A DNA stretch of 64,000 nt, from NCBI GenBank assembly GCA_964569865.1, contig CAZMVQ010000002.1, positions 1 through 64,000 of the forward strand, read 5' to 3'. The position numbers and the translations under genes were made by a program. Position 1 is the first letter of the stretch. Each line of letters starts with the position of its first letter. The notes beneath the pieces are model-generated. The model searched no databases. It saw only the letters and a program-made list of their open reading frames with translations, and was not told the DNA's origin. Of this stretch, positions 17,150-26,159 are shown piece after piece. Source of the DNA: DROE01 sp964569865 (GTDB taxonomy: Bacteria; Pseudomonadota; Alphaproteobacteria; Rhizobiales; Devosiaceae).

Positions 17150-19045
17150 ATGCTCGTCAATTTACGCAAATTTGCCACTTCAATCTGGGGAAAAATCCTT
17201 GGGGGTTTTTTGCTCATAAGTCTGGCGGGTTTTGGCATTACCGGAGTTATATTTTCAATTGGCTCAAACATAGTGGCACGAGTTGGAGATCGGGATATTT
17301 CCTTTCAGGATTTTCAGCGGGCCTATCAAAATCAGATAAGCCTTGTGGCCAATCAGGTGGGAACTGTACCAACTCCAGAACAGGCACTGGCATTTGGCAT
17401 TCCAAGCGCAGTGTTAAACCGGCTGGCTACCGATGAATCTCTAAATATTTTGACCAGTGAATTCGGTCTTGGGGTTTCCAATGACCGGCTGGCCCTGGAA
17501 TTGCGTTCTGATCCTGCTTTCTTAGACGCTCTTGGCAATTTTGATCGAAACACTTTTGAGCGCACCTTGAATAATGCGGGATATACGGAAAACAGTTTTT
17601 TTGAAGATCGGCGCGAAGCTGCAGCCAGACAACAGATTGCTTTGGCAATGTTTTCGCAGGTCCGGCCGCCAAAAACCCTTAGCGCTATCATGCAAAGATT
17701 TGGCGAAGACCGCAGGATACTGAATTTTGTGGTGCTGAGTGAAAGCTCTTTGCTCCCAATCGGCACTCCGGAGAACGATGTGCTGCAGGCATATCTGGCA
17801 GACAATCAGGATAGATATCGCGCGCCTGAATCCAGAACCATAAAAGTTATGCAACTCTCCCCCGAGCTTCTGGCAGAAAATATTGAAGTGAGCGAAGCGG
17901 ATGTGCTGACGGAATATGAGCGTACCAGACAAAATCTATTTACCGTAGAGACGCGGGCAATCAGTTTTGCACCACTTGGTGATGATGAAACCGCAGCCCT
18001 TTTTGAGGCAGGAATTGAAAGCGGTAAAGATTTCACCACACTGGTTGAAGAATTGGGGCTTGAGGCAATAGTCCTTGGAAGTCTTACCGAAGCGCAAATT
18101 CCGGAAGTTTTGCTGGCTCAGCGTGCTTTTGAACTTGACCTGAACGAAATTTCTATCATTCCCGGCGTGGAAGGTAAAAGAGCGCTGGTGGTTACCAATA
18201 TTACCGAGGGGGGAGAAATTTCCTTTGAAGATGCAGCCAAGCGCATTGAGCAGGCGCTAAAAATTGACAAAGGCAGATTGCAATATATCGAAGTGCTGGA
18301 CCAGATTGAAGAACAGCGGGCAGCTTTTATCAATCTTGAGCAATCCGCCGGTGAATTTGATCTTCAGGTGAAAGAAATTGCCATCACCGTCGGTGGACCT
18401 GAACTGGTTGATGAACTTGGTCTTGATGGTGGTGAAGCCGATCGTGTGGCCAATGTGGTATTTGGTTCTGAAGTTGGTCGGTTGGTTCCATCGGTTCCGC
18501 TCGGGGCAAATAAAACCGTGTGGTTTGATATTTTAAGGGTTGATGAAGAGCGCGACCAGACCATGGCTGAAATTGGCGATGTTCTTGCCCAAGAGTGGAT
18601 GAGTGAACAAAGGGCCAAGGAGTTGGAAGAATTGGCTCAAAGTTACGTTGAGCAATTGCAAAATGGCATACCTCTTGATGAAATTGCAGTGTTGAACGGT
18701 TTGTTCCCGCAATTTTCTGCTCCGTTAAGCCGGGTTGGTGATGGAGCCGCTATTGATCCGCAGGTGGCGGAAGCTGCCTATGGCGGGGGTGAAGGATTTG
18801 TCGGATCGGCCAGGAACGGAGCTGGCGATTATGTAGTGTTTACAGTTGATTCCATTACTAGCGTTGGCGAAGATTTGAATGCTGATAACCTACAGTTCAT
18901 TGAGGATGGTTATCGCAATACCCTGTTTGCTGATTTCACCAGTGCCTTGAACGTAGATTCAAGAATGAACATCAATCAGCAGGTTTTAACTCAGGCTATC
19001 GGACTTGGTTTGCCTCAATCCGGCCCTAATAACCACAATCGTTGA
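17150..19045 (+). CDS. ppiD: Periplasmic folding chaperone PpiD (SurA-like, membrane anchored)
   Basis: A 631-residue protein with a short cytoplasmic N-terminus and one membrane anchor (about 15-36, ILGGFLLISLAGFGITGVIF). Next come a SurA-type N-terminal chaperone region with VGDRDISFQDFQRAY and a parvulin-like central part that is poorly conserved. PpiD works at the periplasmic side of the Sec translocon on newly exported proteins. It is the first gene of a tight operon, and trpE begins 8 bases after its stop. The tpiA-ppiD-trp order is common in the group. Confidence 0.88.
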   Translation: MLVNLRKFATSIWGKILGGFLLISLAGFGITGVIFSIGSNIVARVGDRDISFQDFQRAYQNQISLVANQVGTVPTPEQALAFGIPSAVLNRLATDESLNILTSEFGLGVSNDRLALELRSDPAFLDALGNFDRNTFERTLNNAGYTENSFFEDRREAAARQQIALAMFSQVRPPKTLSAIMQRFGEDRRILNFVVLSESSLLPIGTPENDVLQAYLADNQDRYRAPESRTIKVMQLSPELLAENIEVSEADVLTEYERTRQNLFTVETRAISFAPLGDDETAALFEAGIESGKDFTTLVEELGLEAIVLGSLTEAQIPEVLLAQRAFELDLNEISIIPGVEGKRALVVTNITEGGEISFEDAAKRIEQALKIDKGRLQYIEVLDQIEEQRAAFINLEQSAGEFDLQVKEIAITVGGPELVDELGLDGGEADRVANVVFGSEVGRLVPSVPLGANKTVWFDILRVDEERDQTMAEIGDVLAQEWMSEQRAKELEELAQSYVEQLQNGIPLDEIAVLNGLFPQFSAPLSRVGDGAAIDPQVAEAAYGGGEGFVGSARNGAGDYVVFTVDSITSVGEDLNADNLQFIEDGYRNTLFADFTSALNVDSRMNINQQVLTQAIGLGLPQSGPNNHNR

Positions 19046-19052
19046 TCACCAT

Positions 19053-20576
19053 ATGGAAAACCTGTCAAACATTGCCGATTTTGATGTTTTTGCATCAGGT
19101 TATGAGCGGGGCGAAGGACAGATTGTCTGGCGGCGTGTGGTGGCTGATCTTGAAACTCCGGTAAGCACCTATTTGAAGCTTAGCGCGGGGCGCTCTAATT
19201 GTTTTTTGCTTGAATCCATTGAAAACGGTGCCACCAAGGGCCGCTTTTCCATGATCGGGCTGGAGCCGGATCTGATATTTAAGGTTGAGGGTGGAAAGCC
19301 ATTTCTAAACCGCAATGCCCGCTTTGATGGAGGCGATTTCAAAACCGTTGATGCACCTGTCCTTGACGCCATTCGAGCATTGGTTTCTCAAAGCCAGATA
19401 AAAGCCCCAAAGGGCGTGCCAGCGCAATCCGCAGGTCTATATGGCTATCTTGGCTATGATATGGTGCGCCATATGGAAGAGCTGCCGGATAATAATCCGG
19501 ATAGTTTGAATACGCCCGATACCATTCTTGTGCGCCCATCAATTCTGGCGGTGTTTGATACGCTAAAGGACGAGCTTTATCTGACGGCACCGGTATATTT
19601 TGAAAAAGAAATATCCGCTAAACAAGGGTTTGAAGCGGCACTGGGACGCATTGATGATGCGCTGGAAAGGCTCAATGGAGCATTGCCCTCTCATGGCGCA
19701 AATATTGACATGCCCTCCCCTGATGTTGTGAGCAATACCAGCGAAGATGAATATTCCTTAATGGTGAAAAAGGCCAAAAACTACATCAAAGCGGGTGATA
19801 TTTTTCAGGTGGTGTTGAGCCAGCGCTTTGAGATGGATTTTGCTCTCTCGTCAACGGCTCTTTATCGGGCGTTGCGGCGCACCAACCCGTCTCCCTATAT
19901 GTATCTTTTGGATTTTGAAGGGTTTTCAGTCGTTGGTTCCAGCCCGGAAATTTTAGTGCGGGTGGATCAAGGGGAAGTTACCATTCGCCCGATTGCCGGC
20001 ACCAGAAAACGGGGTAAAACCGAAAAACGCGACAAAGAGCTGGCCGTTGAATTAATGAATGATCCCAAAGAGCTGGCAGAACATTTAATGCTGCTTGATC
20101 TGGGTAGAAATGATGTGGGCAGAGTTTGTAAAACCGGCTCTGTTGAGGTCACCGATAAATTTTTCCTCGAATATTATTCCCATGTGATGCATATCGTTTC
20201 CAACGTCACCGGGCAGCTCGACGATAAAAAATTTGATTATGTGGATGCTTTAAGCGCCGGATTTCCTGCTGGCACGGTTTCGGGGGCGCCAAAAGTGCGG
20301 GCCATGGAAATTATTGACGAGCTGGAAAAAGAACGGCGGGGGGTTTATGCGGGTTGTGTGGGCTATTTTGGTGCCGATGGCTATATGGATACCTGCATCA
20401 TTTTGCGCACAGCAATCTTAAAGGATGGCAAATTATACATTCAGGCCGGGGCTGGAATCGTCGCGGATTCTGTCGCAAAGCTCGAACAATTGGAGTGTAA
20501 AAACAAGGCCGAGGCACTCTTGAGCGCTGCCAGAGAAGCAATTCGTTTTTCGGGCGAAGCGGGTTTGGGGCAATGA
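19053..20576 (+). CDS. trpE: Anthranilate synthase component I
   Basis: A 507-residue chorismate-using enzyme that makes anthranilate with ammonia from TrpG, the first step of tryptophan synthesis. The C-terminal chorismate-binding domain carries GSSPEILVRV, RPIAGTRKRG, LLDLGRNDVGRV and the closing AGFPAGTVSGAPKVRAMEII. The start at 19053 gives the usual N-terminus. The frame is open further up, inside ppiD. No leader peptide or attenuator can fit in the 7 bases after ppiD, so any tryptophan control must lie upstream of ppiD or at the enzyme (feedback). Confidence 0.96.
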   Translation: MENLSNIADFDVFASGYERGEGQIVWRRVVADLETPVSTYLKLSAGRSNCFLLESIENGATKGRFSMIGLEPDLIFKVEGGKPFLNRNARFDGGDFKTVDAPVLDAIRALVSQSQIKAPKGVPAQSAGLYGYLGYDMVRHMEELPDNNPDSLNTPDTILVRPSILAVFDTLKDELYLTAPVYFEKEISAKQGFEAALGRIDDALERLNGALPSHGANIDMPSPDVVSNTSEDEYSLMVKKAKNYIKAGDIFQVVLSQRFEMDFALSSTALYRALRRTNPSPYMYLLDFEGFSVVGSSPEILVRVDQGEVTIRPIAGTRKRGKTEKRDKELAVELMNDPKELAEHLMLLDLGRNDVGRVCKTGSVEVTDKFFLEYYSHVMHIVSNVTGQLDDKKFDYVDALSAGFPAGTVSGAPKVRAMEIIDELEKERRGVYAGCVGYFGADGYMDTCIILRTAILKDGKLYIQAGAGIVADSVAKLEQLECKNKAEALLSAAREAIRFSGEAGLGQ

Positions 20577-21202
20577 TGGAAAATATTGCACCCGCAAAAA
20601 TTATCGTGATAGATAATTATGACAGCTTTACCTATAATCTGGTGCATTATCTTGGTGAGCTGGGTGCTGAAATCGAAGTGTTTCGCAACGATAAAATAAG
20701 CGTTGATGAAATTGAAAAACTAAATCCCAAAGCCATTATCTTATCCCCCGGTCCGTGCACGCCAACAGAAGCTGGAATTTGTGTTGAGCTGGTGCAGCGC
20801 CTTGGCGAAACCGTGCCAATTTTTGGGGTCTGTTTAGGCTTGCAATCAATCGCTCAGGCATATGGGGCAAAAGTTGTTGCCTCCCCTACCCTGATGCATG
20901 GAAAAGTTTCAAATATTTCCCATGACAAAAAAGGGGTTTTTACCTCGCTTGCTTCCCCCTTTAAAGCCACCCGCTATCATTCTTTATGTGTGAGCAAAGA
21001 TAAAATTCCGCAGGAGCTGGAAGTCACCGCTGAAACCAAAGATGGTGTTATCATGGGCATGCAGCACAAAAGCTTTCCCGCCCATGGGGTGCAATTTCAT
21101 CCTGAAAGCATAGCGTCAGAGCATGGTCATGACATCCTGAAGAATTTTTTGACCATGGCCAATGAATTCAATCAGCAAAAACTCAACGCCTCCGTCAAAT
21201 AA
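20573..21202 (+). CDS. trpG: Anthranilate synthase component II (glutamine amidotransferase)
   Basis: A 209-residue class I amidotransferase. The N-terminus is IIVIDNYDSFTYNLVHYL, the nucleophile Cys is in FGVCLGLQSIA, and the His/Glu pair is in GVQFHPESIAS. It supplies ammonia to TrpE, and a homologue may also serve PabB. Its ATG overlaps the trpE stop (ATGA), which implies translational coupling. trpE and trpG are separate here, in contrast to the fused trpE(G) of Rhizobium. Confidence 0.95.
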   Translation: MMENIAPAKIIVIDNYDSFTYNLVHYLGELGAEIEVFRNDKISVDEIEKLNPKAIILSPGPCTPTEAGICVELVQRLGETVPIFGVCLGLQSIAQAYGAKVVASPTLMHGKVSNISHDKKGVFTSLASPFKATRYHSLCVSKDKIPQELEVTAETKDGVIMGMQHKSFPAHGVQFHPESIASEHGHDILKNFLTMANEFNQQKLNASVK

Positions 21203-21218
21203 AATAACTGAGAAGCCA

Positions 21219-22229
21219 ATGCCCATTACAACCGCTCTAAACCTGCTTCGCGACAATAAAAACCTCAACAATGCGCAAATGGGCGCGGCGCTGGGGGAAA
21301 TTATGGATGGCAAGGCAAGTGAGGCGCAAACGGGTGCGTTTTTAATGGGACTTTGCACCAAAGGGGAAACCGCCAGCGAAATCGCCAGCGCCGTGGCTCT
21401 GTTGCGCAAAAAAATGGTGCCTGTTGAAGCGCCTGCCAATGCCATGGATATTGTTGGAACCGGCGGCGATGGTATGGGAACCTTCAATATTTCCACTGCC
21501 AGTTCGATAATTGTTGCAGCGGCGGGAATTCCCGTTGCCAAGCATGGCAACAAAGCTCTTTCGTCAAAGTCAGGTTCTTCAGAGGCATTGCAGGCGCTTG
21601 GGGTAAAGCTCGATCTTGACCCAGCCGGCATATCGCGCTGCATCAACGAGGCCGGAATTGGCTTTATGTTTGCGCCCAATCATCATCCTGCAATGCGCCA
21701 TGTGGGGCCAACAAGGGCTAAGATGGGCATCAGGACCATGTTCAACCTTTTAGGGCCTCAGTGTAACCCTGCTGGGGTAAAACGCTATCTGTTGGGTGTC
21801 TATGGGCAGGAATGGGTAACGCCGGTTGCAAAAGCCCTGCTGGCAAATGGAGTGGAAGCGGCATGGGTGGTGCATGGCAGTGATGGGTTGGATGAAATAA
21901 CCAGCACTGGTCCAACATCGGTCGTGGCCGTAGAAAACGGTGCCTTGCGTGAATTTGAAGTTTGTCCAAACGATGTGGGTCTGCCATTATCTAACCCTGA
22001 GGATCTGGTTGGCGGTGATCCGGCTCATAACGCAAAAGCCATTATTGATCTGTTTGCGGGTAAACAAAGCGCCTATCGTGATATCGTCTTGATGAATGGC
22101 GGGGCAGCGCTTTATATCGGGGGCAAGGCCAAAAACTTTGTGAGCGGGGTTGAACTTGCCGCTCAAACAATTGATAGCGGCGCTGCAACAAAAACTCTGG
22201 CCAGACTGGTTGAAGTTTCAAACGGATAG
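21219..22229 (+). CDS. trpD: Anthranilate phosphoribosyltransferase
   Basis: A 336-residue enzyme adding phosphoribose from PRPP to anthranilate. Key motifs are the glycine loop DIVGTGGDGMGTFNIST, KHGNKALSSKSGSSEAL and FMFAPNHHPAMRHVGPTR. The ATG at 21219 follows GAGAAG. The frame reads 19 codons further into trpG without a good ribosome site. Confidence 0.95.
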   Translation: MPITTALNLLRDNKNLNNAQMGAALGEIMDGKASEAQTGAFLMGLCTKGETASEIASAVALLRKKMVPVEAPANAMDIVGTGGDGMGTFNISTASSIIVAAAGIPVAKHGNKALSSKSGSSEALQALGVKLDLDPAGISRCINEAGIGFMFAPNHHPAMRHVGPTRAKMGIRTMFNLLGPQCNPAGVKRYLLGVYGQEWVTPVAKALLANGVEAAWVVHGSDGLDEITSTGPTSVVAVENGALREFEVCPNDVGLPLSNPEDLVGGDPAHNAKAIIDLFAGKQSAYRDIVLMNGGAALYIGGKAKNFVSGVELAAQTIDSGAATKTLARLVEVSNG

Positions 22230-22247
22230 TTAAGGTCAGGACCTGTT

Positions 22248-23063
22248 ATGCTCGATGTTTTAAGCCGGATTATCAAATATAAAAAAGACGAAATTTCTCA
22301 GGCCAAATCCATTCACTCATGGGAAGATGTGGTTGCAAAAGCCCATGATGCACCACCAGTGCGAGGGTTTTTGTCGGCCCTTAAAGAAAAAAAGGCACAA
22401 AATAAATTCGGTTTGATTGCCGAGGTGAAAAAAGCCAGCCCTTCTAAAGGATTGATCCGACACGATTTTGACCCCATTAAAATTGCCAAGTCGTATGAGA
22501 AAGCCGGTGCTGCTTGCTTGTCGGTATTGACCGATGAGCCTTCATTTCAGGGCAGTCCGATTTTTATGCAACAGGCTCGCAAAGCTACAAACCTGCCGGT
22601 ATTGCGCAAAGACTTTATGCTGGAAACTTATCAGGTAGTTGAAGCGCGTAGTTGGGGCGCTGATTGCATTTTAATCATTATGGCTGCCGTAGAAGATGAT
22701 ACAGCCCGCTTTTTGCTGGATGCGGCGACAGAGTGGAAAATGGACGCATTGGTTGAAGTGCATAATGAGGAAGAATTGGAGCGGGCTTTGCTTTTGAATG
22801 CAGAAATGATTGGCATAAACAATCGCAATCTGCGCACATTTGAAACCAGTCTTGAAACCAGTGTTGAGCTGGCAAAAAACCTACCGGACGACAAGCTGGT
22901 GATTTCTGAAAGCGGCATTTCCAGCCATGAGCAATTGCAAATGTTAAAATCCAGAGCAGACATCAGCACGGTTCTGGTTGGCGAAAGCCTGATGCGCAAT
23001 GATGATGTGCAAAAAGCTACAGAAAAACTGCTTGGTGGTGACAATTCCATAGGCGATGAATAA
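22248..23063 (+). CDS. trpC: Indole-3-glycerol phosphate synthase
   Basis: A 271-residue TIM-barrel enzyme closing the indole ring in tryptophan synthesis. The catalytic lysine is in IAEVKKASPSKGLI, with further motifs VLRKDFML, IGINNRNLRTF and VISESGIS. It is not fused to TrpF. Its stop is followed directly by the moaC ATG. Confidence 0.95.
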   Translation: MLDVLSRIIKYKKDEISQAKSIHSWEDVVAKAHDAPPVRGFLSALKEKKAQNKFGLIAEVKKASPSKGLIRHDFDPIKIAKSYEKAGAACLSVLTDEPSFQGSPIFMQQARKATNLPVLRKDFMLETYQVVEARSWGADCILIIMAAVEDDTARFLLDAATEWKMDALVEVHNEEELERALLLNAEMIGINNRNLRTFETSLETSVELAKNLPDDKLVISESGISSHEQLQMLKSRADISTVLVGESLMRNDDVQKATEKLLGGDNSIGDE

Positions 23064-23549
23064 ATGAGCAAGAAAAGCCCACTCACCCATCTGAACGAGC
23101 GCTCTGAGGCGCATATGGTGGATATATCGGCCAAGACGCCCAGCAAGCGGGTCGCAATTGCTCAGGGTGTTATTAAGGGCTCTGCTGCCACCATAGCGGC
23201 AATTTTTGATGATGATCTAAAAAAAGGCGATGCGCTGGCGGTGGCTAGAATTGCCGGAATTATGGGGGCAAAAAAAACTCCCGATCTTATTCCCCTTTGC
23301 CATCCCATATCCCTTAGTCATGTGGAAATTGAAATTTTGCAACTGGATGAAGCAAAAATTCAAATTATCGCCAAGGCAGAAACCGTTGGGAATACCGGCG
23401 TGGAAATGGAAGCCTTAACGGCTGTAAGCATCACCTGCCTGACCATTTATGACATGGCTAAATCCATGGATAAGGCAATGGAAATTAGCGAAATAAAGCT
23501 TTTGAAAAAATCGGGCGGAAAATCCGGCGATTTTAAGCGGGAAACATAA
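23064..23549 (+). CDS. moaC: Cyclic pyranopterin monophosphate synthase MoaC
   Basis: A 161-residue enzyme of the second step of molybdenum cofactor synthesis. Signature regions are LIPLCHPISLSHVEIEI and the active-site stretch GNTGVEMEALTAVSI. It begins at the base after the trpC stop codon. The trpC-moaC-moeA-lexA order is the usual one in Hyphomicrobiales. Confidence 0.95.
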   Translation: MSKKSPLTHLNERSEAHMVDISAKTPSKRVAIAQGVIKGSAATIAAIFDDDLKKGDALAVARIAGIMGAKKTPDLIPLCHPISLSHVEIEILQLDEAKIQIIAKAETVGNTGVEMEALTAVSITCLTIYDMAKSMDKAMEISEIKLLKKSGGKSGDFKRET

Positions 23550-23554
23550 AAATC

Positions 23555-24751
23555 ATGCTGGCATATGAAAAAGCGCTGCAACGGGTTTTAGAAGCAAGCA
23601 ATATACTTGGAAGTGAAAAAATTTCCTTGGATAGCGCTTTGGGCCGAGTGCTGGCCGCTCCCGTGAATGCAATGATGAACCAGCCACCTTTTGATGGCAG
23701 CGCCATGGATGGATATGCGGTTATTGCAATGGAAGTTAAACCGGGTGCGGTTTTGCAAAATATTGGAGAATCTCAGGCCGGAGCAGGATTTGACGGGGAG
23801 CTTGCAAGCGGCCAATGCGTTCGCATTTTTACCGGTGCGCCAATGCCCAAAGGGGCAAATGCTGTGATCATGCAGGAATATTGCAGCGTAAGTGATGATC
23901 AGATAAGTTTTGAAAAGTCGGTTGAGCCAGCTCAAAACGTGCGCCCGCTTGGGCAGGATTTTATGAAGGGGCAACAATTGCTCGATGTGGGAACTGCTAT
24001 AAATCCCGCTGTCGTAGCGCTGATTGCTGCGGCCAATGTTGACAGGATCGAAGTTTTCAAACGGCCAAATATTTCAATTCTGGCAACCGGAAACGAGCTT
24101 GTTGTTCCGGGCAGTGATATGAAACCGGGGCAGATTGTCGGCTCTAACGGATTTGCGCTCAGCGCCCTGTTTTCTCCATTGGCCGAGCAAATCATTGATA
24201 TTGGCAGCGCATCCGACGATGAAAATGAGCTTAGAGAAAAATTCAAAGAAGCGTTAAGTGGCCCATCTGACGTAATAATCTCCACCGGTGGGGCCAGCGT
24301 TGGCGATTATGATCTGGTACTGCCGGTTCTAAAATCGCTTGGGGTTGAAATAGATTTCTGGAAAATCGCCATTCGCCCCGGCAAACCGATAATATTTGGC
24401 AAAAAAAACAATAAGCTGATATTCGCCCTGCCGGGTAATCCGGTCTCTGCCTATGTTTGTGCCGTAAGTGTGGTAATTCCGGCAATTCGCGCCATGGTTG
24501 GTCACAATCATGCGATGCCTAAATCATTGTCCCTGCCCCTTGCCTCTTCGCTTCCGGCCAATGGCATCAGGCGGCATTTTATGCGCGGCAAAATTGTTGA
24601 GATCGATGGGCAATCCCATGTCGAGCCGATTTTGCAGACCGATAGTTCTCACCTATCCTCCCTTGCCCAAGCAGATATTTTGTTGGTGGCGCTGGAAAAT
24701 CAGGACGAACTACCGGTTGGCACAATCGTTCAAACCATTCCCCTGCCCTGA
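23555..24751 (+). CDS. moeA: Molybdopterin molybdenumtransferase MoeA
   Basis: A 398-residue enzyme inserting molybdate into adenylated molybdopterin. The N-terminal region has NQPPFDGSAMDGYAV and RIFTGAPMPKGANAVIMQE. The central MogA-like domain has ISILATGNEL, STGGASVGDYD and PGKPIIFG, with the metal-binding GNPVSAYV. A beta-barrel C-domain follows. It starts 5 bases after moaC and ends the ppiD-trp-moa run. lexA is separated by 260 bases and has its own operators. Confidence 0.94.
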   Translation: MLAYEKALQRVLEASNILGSEKISLDSALGRVLAAPVNAMMNQPPFDGSAMDGYAVIAMEVKPGAVLQNIGESQAGAGFDGELASGQCVRIFTGAPMPKGANAVIMQEYCSVSDDQISFEKSVEPAQNVRPLGQDFMKGQQLLDVGTAINPAVVALIAAANVDRIEVFKRPNISILATGNELVVPGSDMKPGQIVGSNGFALSALFSPLAEQIIDIGSASDDENELREKFKEALSGPSDVIISTGGASVGDYDLVLPVLKSLGVEIDFWKIAIRPGKPIIFGKKNNKLIFALPGNPVSAYVCAVSVVIPAIRAMVGHNHAMPKSLSLPLASSLPANGIRRHFMRGKIVEIDGQSHVEPILQTDSSHLSSLAQADILLVALENQDELPVGTIVQTIPLP

Positions 24752-24835
24752 ATTTTTACCCATATTCCCAATAGATTGCTCGCCAAAACCACAATTTTTG
24801 CGCTCCGGTAAAACTTTATTCATCTTATGCTTGCA

Positions 24836-24850
24836 GAACATAACTGGAAC
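24836..24850 (-). promoter_or_regulatory. SOS box 1 of lexA (LexA operator)
   Basis: GAAC-N7-GAAC is the reverse-strand reading of the alphaproteobacterial LexA box GTTC-N7-GTTC. Both half-sites are exact and the spacing is exact. Confidence 0.82.
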
Positions 24851-24860
24851 ATCTATCATT

Positions 24861-24875
24861 GTTCAGTCTTTGTTC
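24861..24875 (+). promoter_or_regulatory. SOS box 2 of lexA (LexA operator)
   Basis: GTTCAGTCTTTGTTC is an exact GTTC-N7-GTTC box, 10 bases after the first and in the opposite orientation. It lies about 137 bases before the lexA start. Paired boxes upstream of lexA imply autoregulation. Confidence 0.88.
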
Positions 24876-24942
24876 CGAATCAGTGCGAACTTTTAAAGTG
24901 ATATTGATTTGGGATAAGGTCGCTTCGATGATGGAGTTATAA

Positions 24943-24967
24943 GTTGGCAGGAAGTAGTTTTGCCAAC
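24943..24967 (+). other. Hairpin in the lexA leader
   Basis: GTTGGCA and TGCCAAC can pair across an 11-base loop between the SOS boxes and the lexA start. No T-run follows. Its role is unknown. Confidence 0.35.
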
Positions 24968-25011
24968 GGTGCTGCTCTATGAATTTAAACTGCAAAATGG
25001 GGATTGGTTAG

Positions 25012-25719
25012 ATGCTAACTCGTAAACAACACGAATTGCTGATGTTTGTTCATGAACGCATGAAGGAAAGTGGTATTCCGCCCTCTTTTGACGAGATGAA
25101 GGATGCGCTTGATCTTAAATCCAAATCCGGTATTCACCGGTTAATTACCGCTCTTGAGGAGCGTGGATTTATTCGTCGGCTGCCCAATCGCGCGCGGGCC
25201 CTTGAGGTAATCAAATTGCCCGATTCGATGAACCCGAGCCTTGGAGGGCGAAAAGCCAAATTTGAACCAAGCGTGATCGAGGGAGATCTGGGACGAGTGG
25301 CAAAACCGGTTGTTGGCGGACAGAAAAACTCCGAGCCGGTGATAAATATTCCTGTAATGGGCAGAATTGCGGCTGGAACACCAATCGAAGCTATTCAAAA
25401 TCATTCCCATACCCTTTCCATCCCCCCCCAGATGCTGGGACCTGGAGAGCATTTTGCCCTTGAGGTTCGCGGCGATTCCATGGTCGATGCTGGGATTTTT
25501 GATGGTGATACAGTGCTTATCCATAAGCAAAATACCGCCAGCAGTGGTGAAATAGTTGTTGCGCTGGTCGATGATGAAGAGGCAACCTTAAAACGTTTGC
25601 GTCGCAAGGGAAATTCCATCGCTCTTGAGGCTGCCAACCCGGCCTATGAAACCCGGATTTTTGGCCCTGATCGTATTGCGGTGCAGGGAAAACTTGTGGG
25701 CTTACTGCGTAAATATTAA
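25012..25719 (+). CDS. lexA: SOS repressor LexA
   Basis: A 235-residue repressor of the DNA damage response. The N-terminal winged helix reads LTRKQHELLMFVHERMKESG...SKSGIHRLITALEERGF. The linker has the self-cleavage site Ala-Gly in IAAGTPIEA. The C-terminal S24 peptidase domain has the nucleophile Ser in RGDSMVDAGI and the Lys in DEEATLKRL. RecA filaments trigger its self-cleavage. Two SOS boxes precede it, and a third one controls the small peptide gene near 50.2 kb. Confidence 0.97.
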   Translation: MLTRKQHELLMFVHERMKESGIPPSFDEMKDALDLKSKSGIHRLITALEERGFIRRLPNRARALEVIKLPDSMNPSLGGRKAKFEPSVIEGDLGRVAKPVVGGQKNSEPVINIPVMGRIAAGTPIEAIQNHSHTLSIPPQMLGPGEHFALEVRGDSMVDAGIFDGDTVLIHKQNTASSGEIVVALVDDEEATLKRLRRKGNSIALEAANPAYETRIFGPDRIAVQGKLVGLLRKY

Positions 25720-26159
25720 TGCCGTCCGGGGCTAACTTGGATTTAGATTGTTTTGCGGTTGGCTGCGTGAACAAGAGTTGAGGCGACAAAGTCATTTGCC
25801 CGCGCTACCATTTAACTGGAACCATTTATCTGGGNNNNNNNNNNNNNNNNNNNNNNNNNNNNNNNNNNNNNNNNNNNNNNNNNNNNNNNNNNNNNNNNNN
25901 NNNNNNNNNNNNNNNNNNNNNNNNNNNNNNNNNNGAGGCGACAAAGTCATTTGCCCGCGCTACCATTTAACTGGAACCATTTATCTGGGCCGGTCTGGGC
26001 TTGCACATCCCGTTAAATCAATCCAATTCGCATCGGGTTATTTCGTGGCATAAATTTGGGCTTGAATTTGAGGCTTTTAACCAAGGGTTTTGACCCCAAA
26101 TTTGAACTTGTGACGTCAGAACCTATATTTGCATTAGTAATTGCCTTAAACAGGCAAGC
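25720..26159. other. Intergenic stretch with scaffold gap and flanking 55-base repeat
   Basis: This stretch between lexA and the CoA-transferase gene holds no coding sequence I can support. 100 N (25835-25934) are flanked by identical 55-base copies (25780-25834 and 25935-25989), most simply one sequence written twice at a contig join. Further on, AAATTTGGG (26052-26060) and CCCAAATTT (26095-26103) form a 9-bp inverted repeat. No promoter is clear. Confidence 0.8.

Noticed and set aside
25780..25989. Paired 55-base repeats around N runs as mobile-element or CRISPR repeats
   Set aside because: They are exact, occur only at gap edges, have no spacer array or transposase, and frame tests at the coding gaps show they are assembly overlaps.
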